From assembly GCF_037325665.1 (NCBI RefSeq), contig NC_090261.1, forward strand, positions 23,842,577 to 23,906,576: 64,000 bases of DNA, given 5' to 3'. Numbering within the stretch: the stretch's first letter is position 1; every line of letters begins with the position of its first letter. The notes beneath the pieces were generated by a model that was not told the DNA's origin, did no database searches, and was given only the letters and a program-made list of their open reading frames with translations. Position numbers and translations under genes: made by a program. Positions 39,421-48,200 of the stretch are shown one piece after another. The stretch comes from Littorina saxatilis. Lineage: Eukaryota > Mollusca > Gastropoda > Littorinimorpha > Littorinidae.

Positions 39421-40102
39421 GAGTGTGTAGTCAAAAGCGGCATCCGGCAAAGGTTAAATTCTGCACATACCCAAGATAAGCAAAATAGTTATTTACATTA
39501 ATGTGCTAACTTTTATGAAGATGCATTGATAAACACTGACACACACTGAAGAAATAATGCACTGTAGCAACATGCCTCTACAACCAACCCCGATACATTC
39601 ACACAGTTCATCCAAGCACAAGTCTATATATTTGAAGCGGTATTTATTTCACCTGTACAATGTTAACACATTTTCATCGCATGCGCTTTAACTCGCACGC
39701 ACCTTTACAAGTTTAATTGTTCTGTTGTTATTTTATACATATGATTCAATTGTAACCAAAATTAAAGTTTAACTCATAAGCATAACAAATTGTACATAAA
39801 GATTTGACCATCACAGAAGTTCAAAGAAATCATATTTGAAATGGATTTGTAGAAATAAAACAGTTGTGAATATTAAATCTGAAGAAATAAATGAGTTGCG
39901 TTTAGCATAATGAAATATATTGAAGTGGTAATAATCATAACGATAAATTTCATGACTACATTTTACAATAACAAACAACCATGCACGCACATTGACAAAA
40001 CTAGAGCATGAGCAAGGCATCTTAATCATTGTTTTCCTCTTCTGATAAATACAGCTGTTACTACAAATTAATTTGCATGCTGTAAATATACACTCCATAA
40101 AT

Positions 40103-40483
40103 CTTCTTCTGCGTTCGTGGGCTGAAACTCCCACGTACACTCGTGTTTTTGCACGAGTGGAATTTTACGTGTATGACCGTTTTTACCCCGCCATTTAGGC
40201 AGCCATACGCCGCTTTCGGAGGAAGCATGCTGGGTATTTTCGTGTTTCTATAACCCACTGAACTCTGACATGGATTACAGGATCTTTTACGTGCGCACTT
40301 GGTCTTGTGCTTGCGTGTACACACGAAGGGGGATAAGCCACTAGCAGGTCTGCACATAAGTTGACCTGGGAGATCGGAAAAATCTCCACACTTAACCCAC
40401 CAGGCGGCCGCGGCCGGGATTCGAACCCTCGACCTTCCGATTAGGAGGCCGACGTCTTACCACCCCGCCACAACGCCCGTCGT
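40103..40483 (-). repeat. tRNA-derived SINE, head type 1, copy b
   Basis: Read on the minus strand, it has a tRNA-like head with TGGTAAGACGTCGGCCTCC and B box GGTTCGAATCCC, then the shared body (GTGCGCACGTAAAAGATCCT, GGCTGCCTAAATGGCGGGG), ending CGCAGAAGAAGA. It is flanked by a perfect 12-bp duplication, CACTCCATAAAT (40091-40102 and 40484-40495). It is a complete, recent-looking insertion. Confidence 0.9.
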
Positions 40484-41243
40484 CACTCCATAAATAAACA
40501 TCTTACTAAATCTCTTGTAACTCTATCATGAGTGCACTTTCTGGTCCAAGTCGGCTGTAATAGTTCATACCATCATTCTAGAAAATCAGTGACTTTCCTG
40601 CTGATCTATCACTTAAAAGTAAAGGCAAGCAATGCACACTAACTGCTCAAGTTCAAAGACCAGAAGTCTTTAATTAAAACCTTCTCATTTCAACATTTTC
40701 ACTCTTACATCCTCAGTTTCACAAAAAGAACATAACAATCATTCATCAAAATTTGCACACACTACTTGCAAACCGGACATGAACAATAAATAAGGCACAC
40801 AATTCAAATCAAGGAAATTGGTTCTCAAATTATGTAGTGTGCTTCGAATAAGGTGGGTTTGAATGAACAAACACAGATATTGTTAAAAGTTTTAAAACAG
40901 AAAACAGCTCCACATTATTTTTTTGTAACCGCCGTTTCCAAATGTGGAGTGCTGAAGATAGATACATACACAATTGCACCAATGGTTCTTTCATCTATCA
41001 GGACATATACAAATGCGTAACCAGTCAACAAGTTACTCGTGCACACACTTTGCAAAAAACATAATCCTTTCATACTTTTGTTCATTAATTCTGGAAGAAA
41101 AACATAGGAGGAGATGAGAGAGAGAATAAAGGACATGCACACAAACAAACAAACAGCACACACACAAAGTGGAAATATTCCAAACACATAAGGGGTGGAG
41201 GGGGGCTGGGGGAGATGCTGTTTGGAGGGTTACAAGTCAAGAA

Positions 41244-41249
41244 TTTATT
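41244..41249 (-). terminator. Candidate polyadenylation signal for ARP2
   Basis: TTTATT on the plus strand is AATAAA on the minus strand, about 870 nt downstream of the ARP2 stop. Use is inferred from position. Confidence 0.35.
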
Positions 41250-42116
41250 TTTAAAACCTGCCACGCATCACAGCAGACACCAACCACTCTCGCTGCCCAC
41301 ACGTTCTATTCAGCCTATGACTATGCATTCCAAAGAATATATCCAAGTTTAGCGCCAGAAAGCTCAATCTCTTACTTGAAGAGAGAAATATATAAATCTT
41401 TGACCGCCAAAGCCTGAACACTTTCTGCACAGAAACTGACACCTCTCCTTTCGCGACATTTGGTACAGCATGAATTATGCCTACAGGATGGGAAATGCAT
41501 CAAATAGGTGTGGAGGGGGGAGCAGGAGCATAACATTTTCATCAACAAATTAGCCGCACTGACTGTATTGCATACAGACTAACTTGGCATGGATATTTTG
41601 ATGTTAATCAAATAACAGCGTCAGCACCAAATAATACTTCTTTCAACCAAAGTACCCCGTCATGACTCTAATCCATTAAATAAAACCATGGGTATTGATA
41701 CCAACATGTACTTTCCTTTCATATTGTATTCACTTCAGAGTTTGTGCAGTGCTAGTTAAACACATGTATTTTTTAGCTCAAGTTTCTGAAACTGAAACGG
41801 CTGGAAGTAAAAACATTGTCCATCTAAGTTTTCATACATCATTCAGCCTGTGCTGACTGACCCCTCTTAACTAATACATTTACCGTTCTCTCTGACAATC
41901 TCTCAATGAAACAGCAGAGATGTGAAGCCAGACATTCCAACACTGTACCATTATCACCACATTTTAAAAATAAAAAAATCTGGAATGCCCAAACAAATGC
42001 TTACCCTTTCAATCTACATACGTGTACAAGAAAACTTGGGGAGGCTCTTTCAAACCTGGAAGATGCTATGATTGGTTCTGAAGAAGTTTCGATCTATCTA
42101 GAGTCTCTTGTGTGAC

Positions 42117-42290
42117 CTATCCCTTGGTGGGCTTCATCAGTTTTTCTAGCACTTTAATGCCGTTCTCCTCATACTCGCTGCGCATCATCCAGAAGTCGTC
42201 TTTGTCTTTCATGATGTCCGCCAAAACCGAACCGCCCAAGAACACCATGTGCTTGCGCCGAGGAGGGTCTTCAATGCGAATTTTGAATTT
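42117..42290 (-). CDS. ACTR2: ARP2 exon 8 (C-terminus and stop)
   Basis: The acceptor is GTTTGTGCAG. The exon encodes [20 protein letters not shown] and ends [11 protein letters not shown], then TAG. The tail is divergent from human (GVTVR), as expected at this end. Confidence 0.98.
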   Translation of the reverse strand, partial: KFKIRIEDPPRRKHMVFLGGSVLADIMKDKDDFWMMRSEYEENGIKVLEKLMKPTKG

Positions 42291-45200
42291 CTGCACAAAC
42301 GGTAACAAAAATATATCAAAATACTGCTTTTTTATCACAGAGATCATGTAATACTGTATACATTACAAAAGAAAATGTTAATAACATTGTAGCAGAAAGC
42401 AATGTCTGTCCCTTTCTGATCGCAGTTGATCTATTATTTTCTAGCAAGATAAATTATGAGTATGGCAAAACTATTGTGATTAGAGATGCCCAACAAGAAG
42501 TTAAAAATGCACAGAAAATCCCCACCTTCTCTTTGTTACACTAGAATACTAAAAATGTTGATAGCAAAAAAAATCTCTACCTTCTCTTTAAAACACTAGA
42601 ATACTCAAAATTGTTGGTAAATGAACGGTTCAAAAACACGACATGTGCACAGCTAACACTGATTACAGATGAGAAAACTCCAAGACAGCCTAGATCATAG
42701 ACCATTTATCCTGGACCGCCAACTAGCTCTCTCTCCGCTCTTTCTCTCTATTACGAGGTAGCGGCCTCTCGCATTTAGGAACCTACGCTTACAAGCCTTT
42801 CAGAAATCAGGGGGACGTGATATCTGGTGTTGATTGTAAACATGGACGAAGTTGCCGAGGTAAGTTCTGAAAATGCTAAAATAAACTCAGCAAAAGTGCA
42901 TATGGAACATGTTTTTCGATGCGTTTTGTTAAGTTTAGTAAAATCCAGTTCATTGTCACCTCCCATTGTCACAAATAACTGGAGCGTGCTTTCTTTTCAC
43001 TGTCTTCGAATCGCTGGCCTTTCAAACCGGACGCGACGCGCCCCTGAAAGTCGAGAGTCGTAACCTCGAAGGGTCACGTGACGAGTTGGCGGTCCAGGCT
43101 ATTTGGTCTATGCCTAGATGTACCCGGTATACATTTTCACAAGAGAGCTCTGGGCTGAGATGCACAAAAAAGTTACCACTCCCAACAGGAGCCAGCCGCG
43201 GAACTGGATTGGTTGAAATCACACTCACACACACCTGGGCTTGAACTAATCCGACCCCACAGTTGGCTCTTGTTCGGGTGCTAACTTTCTCGTGCACCTC
43301 AGCCCTCCAACAAAACAACATCCAAGGAAAAACAGCTACTCACAGAAAGCCGAGAAGTATCCCCCTTGAGCACTCTCTCCAGGTACAGCTGCTTGATCTC
43401 GCGCTCGAGTCGGGAGGGCAGACCCGGGTACATGGTGGAGCCGCCAGACAGCACGATGTGCTTGTAGAAGTCGGGCCGCGTGTCCATGTCCGCTGCCTGG
43501 ATGGTGTTAAAGAGCAGTTCTGCCACTCCCACACCGTCCACGTTGATGAGATGGGGCTGGAACAAGGCTTCGGGCGCCTCGAACCTCTCCCCGCCCACCT
43601 TGATAATGCGTCCATCGGGTAGCTGTGGTAAGAAAAAAAAAGTAGGTCTTTAAGCGGTGGTGATTGGTTGATGACGAAAGTTTCTGTTGTCTGATTTTCA
43701 GTGCACATTTGAGATTTTAGATCACTCGAACTTTTAGTAATAGCAGTAGACAATACAACAACCAAATGAGCACTGGCATGCATGCACACGCACAACAAAC
43801 AAAACAAAATTCAACAAAGATAGTTTTCAGAAAAGTTGCCTGTTCAGTACTTCTTAGAGGATAGTTCGTCAATCTGCATCAGAAACAGAATTTCATCACA
43901 ACAGGCGCTTTATCTTAGTTCTTGGTAGTTTTATTAGTACATAAAGAACACTACAATCATCCAAACACACACAATTAGGTTTTTCAGCACACCTGGTACA
44001 CAGCAATGTTCAGTAAACATTTTAGTTTTCAGATTTCTTGATATGGTATTACTACATGTATTAGACAATGCAACAACCAACCAACCACTTGCATGCAAAC
44101 ACACACTCCGATAGAAAATATGGTGATGCTTTCCAAAAAAAGTTGCCTGTTCAGTACTTCTTAGAGGATAGTAAAAGTTCGTCAGTCTGCATCAGAAGCC
44201 GAATGTCATCACAACAGGCACTTTACCTCAGTTATTCTTTAGTTTTTCAGTACACCAAGTACACATCAATTTTTCATATCATCCACACACACAATTATAG
44301 GTTTTTCAGTCCACCAAGTACACGTATTGTTTTTACAAATTTGAGTTTTCTTGACATTATGGTATTTGAAAATGCAACAACCAACCAACCACTAGCACAA
44401 ATACACACACACAAACTGGGAGAAATATAGTGAAAATACTTTTCACAAATATTTCCCTGTTCAGTACTTCTTAGAGGATAGTAAGAGTTCGTCAGTCTGA
44501 ATCAGAAATGGACTCTCATCACAACAGGCACTTTACCTCCGCACTCTTCAACTTTTCAGTACATTAAGTATTCAGTAATTTCTGATACCATTGTCATTGA
44601 CACACACAATAAAGTTTTTCAGTACTCCAAGTACAGGGTAATTTTCAGTACACATTTTAGTTCTTAGGTTTCTTAACATTATGGTATTTGACAATGCAAC
44701 AACCAACCAACCACTCGCACAAACACCCACACACGCGAAACAATGACAAATATTGTGATGATACTTTTTTTTTTAAAGTTGCCTGTTCAGTACTTCTTAG
44801 AGGACAGTAAACATTCGTCAGTCTGCATCAGGAACAGAATCTCATCACAACAGGCACATTACCTCAGTTATTCTTTAGTTTTTCAGTACACAAAGTACAC
44901 AACAAATTTTTCATATAATACACACAAACCATTATAGTTTTTTTCAGTACACCAAATAAACAGTAATTTTCAGTACAAATGTGAGTTTTCTTGACATGGT
45001 CTTTGACAACGAAACAACCGACCAATCACTTGCACAAACACCCACCCACACATGCAAACAAGAAAAAACATGGTGATGATACTTTTCAAAAAAGTTGCTT
45101 GTTCAGTACTTCTTAGAGGATAGTAAGAGTTCATCAGTCTGAATCAGAAACAGAATCTCATCATGACAAGCACTTTACCTCAGTTCTTTTCAGTTTTTCA

Positions 45201-48200
45201 CTAAAAACTACAGATGTCATTCACACACAAAACAAACATTTTCAGTACACCACATACACAGTAATTTTCAGGACATTTTTTGTTCTCAGTTTTTATGATA
45301 CATTAGGCCAAAAAAAAAAATAGGTCTGTTTACGGTAACCCGACCGACCCTATTTTTTTCGCGCGACCCTAGACTTTTTTTTTGGCATTTGGGGAAAAAA
45401 AATAAATCTTTTGTTTTTTGGGCAAAATAACGTAAAAATATGGTTTTTTGGAAAAAAAAAAAAAAAAAAAAAAATCCCGACCTACCGACCCTATTTTTTG
45501 GGCCTATGTTACCTAAAACAGACCTTTTTTTTTTTTTGGCCTTAGAGAATGCAACAACCAACCAACCACTTGCGTGCACGAACACACACACACAGCAACA
45601 CACACACATACACACAGGGAAAAACAGTGAAGATACTTTTCTGAAAAGTTGCCTGTTCAGTACTTCTTAGAGGATAATAAGAGTTCGTCAGTTTGCATCA
45701 GAAACAGAATGTCATCACAACAGGCACCTTTTCTCCACACTCTTCAGTACACCTTTCTTTCTTTCTTTATTTGGTGTTTAACGTCGTTTTCAACCATTCA
45801 AGGTTATATCGCGACGGGGAAAGGGGGGAGATGGGATAGGGGAAAGGGGGGAGATGGGATAGAGCCACTTGTTAATTGTTTCTTGTTCACAAAAGCACCA
45901 ATCAAAAAATTGCTCCAGGGGCTTGCCATACTGCTTGACTAAAATCTTTACAAACATTGACTATATTCTATACAAGAAACACTTAACAAGGGTAAAAGGA
46001 GAAACAGAACCGTTAGTCGCCTCTTACGACATGCTTCGGGTAAATTCTTTCTCGTCCCAACCAATATGGGACTCCCCCTAACCCGCGGGGGGTCTTCAGT
46101 ACACCAACTGACCAAGTACACAGTAATTTCTCATTGACACACATAACTAAGCTTATTGATTATGCTACAGAAAATGCAAACATAGAAAATGCTAACATAC
46201 CACGTATGGCTCCACTAAGACTGTGGTTTCCAGGGCTAGTTTCTGCTCCTGCTCTACATCATAGGCCGTGTAACACAGCTTCTCCTTCAACATGCGCACC
46301 GTCTCAAAGTCTGCAGAGTGGTTGAAGGCATAGCCTCGCAACAACAGCAGCTGTAACCATGGTAACAAATAGCTGTTATGGTCAGTTTACATTGCGCATC
46401 AAACTCTATACTGTCGCAACTGTAAAAATTTAAAATAAAAGAAGAAAAGTTGACAGCCGTTCCTGGTGGAACTTCTTTTCACAGCGACAATGACCTGTTC
46501 AGTACTTCTTAAAGGTTAGGAAAACTCATCAGGAAGAATCAGAATTTAAAGTCATCACCACAGGTCTCTTGTTTGTTCATATGTCCGTTTTGAATGGTCA
46601 ATAAGATACATTTGATAGATTTGATGACAAGTCTACAAACGCTTACTTAGGCCACACAAAAAAAGTTGTATGTTTCTGGTCACCCGACCCTACCTCGTTT
46701 TTTCCCGCTGACCCTAGACTTTTTTTATTGCATTTGTAAAAAAAAAAAAAGAAGAAAAAAAGCGTCAAAACGAAAGTAACAGACGGCAGACGACACAAGG
46801 GGGATAACCCCGCATCCCTTTTGTCTCATTTGTTTTGTAATGTGTTGTCTTTCTCTTTGTATAGTAAGTCCAGTCTCTTTGTGTCACTGTATAGTTATTT
46901 TCTACCCTGACAACCCAACAACAACAAAAATAAAATAAAAAATCCCTACCTACCTACCTACCCTATTTTTTTTAGCCATGTTACCAGAAACATACAATTA
47001 AACTTTCTTTTTTTTGGCCTTAAGTTAAATGATCAATACAAACAAATAATCATGTCCAAAACCAGGAAAAAAAAGTGAAGAGGAAGACAAACTCAACAAA
47101 AAGCATCAAATCGTGGAGGAGTAATGACAATATTTTGTTTGATACATTCTGAGAAAGAAAATGTGAATTTAAACCTTGATTAAATATTTGGTGATGTCCC
47201 GGCCGGCAATGTCCAGTCGTCGGGTAAGGTGAGGTAAAGAGAAACCGTCGTACACAGGACAGATGTGGGTCACACCGTCTCCAGAGTCCACTACAACTCC
47301 AGTCAGCAGACCTACACACAACATTTACAAAACATTACACACATATTTCAAATTTGTACATATTTGCTCCTACTTCCCTCTCTTATTCTTAGTTATATCA
47401 CCACTTAACAGGAGCACTTTATAAGTTAAACGGCTTTCGAGAAAAGAAATGTACAAACTACCATGCCTATGCCTGTTCAGTACTTCTTAGAGGATTAAAG
47501 GTAGTTCATCACTGGAGAAGCAGAATGAAATAGTTGATCATCATCACAGGCAGTTTTCTCTTCTTTAAAAAAACAAAAACGTTTTCAGTTTCAAGAGCAA
47601 GGTTACAAAATAGTTGCAAATCACATGTCATAAACACTAAACCAGACATGCCTAAACATAGTTCTCTACATTTTACTTCACAAGCACGTTAAAACTCTTC
47701 CATTCGAACTGTAAAGTTTACATAATGATGAACTGGAACAAATCTTACCTTGTGCATACAAGGTGAGCACAGCTTGGATAGCAATATGTACGCTGTCAAA
47801 CTTGTACTTTTCAAACATCACCTACAAAGAAGAAGACACAGGTCTCATTACAGTAACTTATACTGACAATAATCAAGTAGAAAGTTAGTTAAAAGCAATG
47901 CAGTCAGTGTGAAACTTTCTCAAACATTTCCTTTCTAACATCTTTCACATTCATGGTATTTGGACAGGTGTAAGTTTCATGTATAAGGAAAACACTAATT
48001 GAGTGGCTAGCTGGCTTAGCGTTTCAGGCCATAACTGCAGAAGGCTCAAAAGCAACAAGGAAAACTTGACAGCCTCTTTTTAATTTTGTTTGTCTAAATC
48101 AGGAAGTATTTCAATGAACAAAAAGCTTTGCCAGAGTGCAGCACAAGACCGAACACATCTTCACACAAAAATCAAGAAATGTTTTTGCAGTTACCAGTTG

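Larger units (their letters stand above)
36979..39453. mobile_element. piggyBac-like non-autonomous element, 2.5 kb
   Basis: It is flanked by TTAA at 36975-36978 and 39454-39457. Ends are CCTTTGCCGTGC on the left and, read in reverse, CCTTTGCCGGATGC on the right. TTAA targets and CCYTTGCC-type ends are typical of piggyBac elements. Near both ends lie copies of a 16-nt hairpin GGGTTY-N6-ACCC (36996, 37184, 37250 / 39263, 39331, 39395). They are embedded in longer motifs (CGATGGCGCGGGTT and CCCATACTTTTAAAGAG) that are inverted between the two ends. The interior is a pyrimidine minisatellite. There is no transposase, so it must be mobilised in trans if at all. Confidence 0.75.
39458..42116. other. 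ARP2 3' UTR and intergenic DNA with one SINE
   Basis: Low-complexity AT-rich DNA between the piggyBac-like element and the ARP2 stop codon. The minus strand has AATAAA at 41244-41249, about 870 nt past the ARP2 stop, and another at about 39642-39647. A tRNA-derived SINE occupies 40103-40483. No exon is recognised. Confidence 0.5.
43690..46160 (-). repeat. ARP2 intron 6: tandem array of 310-bp snoRNA units
   Basis: Six units, each holding one C/D box snoRNA. They start at 43838, 44145, 44455, 44781, 45097 and 45651, with spacings of 307, 310, 326, 316 and 554 bp. The last spacing falls to 316 once the 238-bp MITE at 45305-45542 is subtracted. Outside the snoRNA, units share CAGTACACCAAGTACACA, TTTTCAGTACACATTTTAG and ATGCAACAACCAACCAACCA. 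A retroposon (45754-46092) interrupts the last unit. Confidence 0.88.

Noticed and set aside
43263-43807. Open frames in other phases across ARP2 exon 7
   Set aside because: Shadows of the conserved ARP2 exon in other frames. The true frame is the minus-strand one with [10 protein letters not shown].
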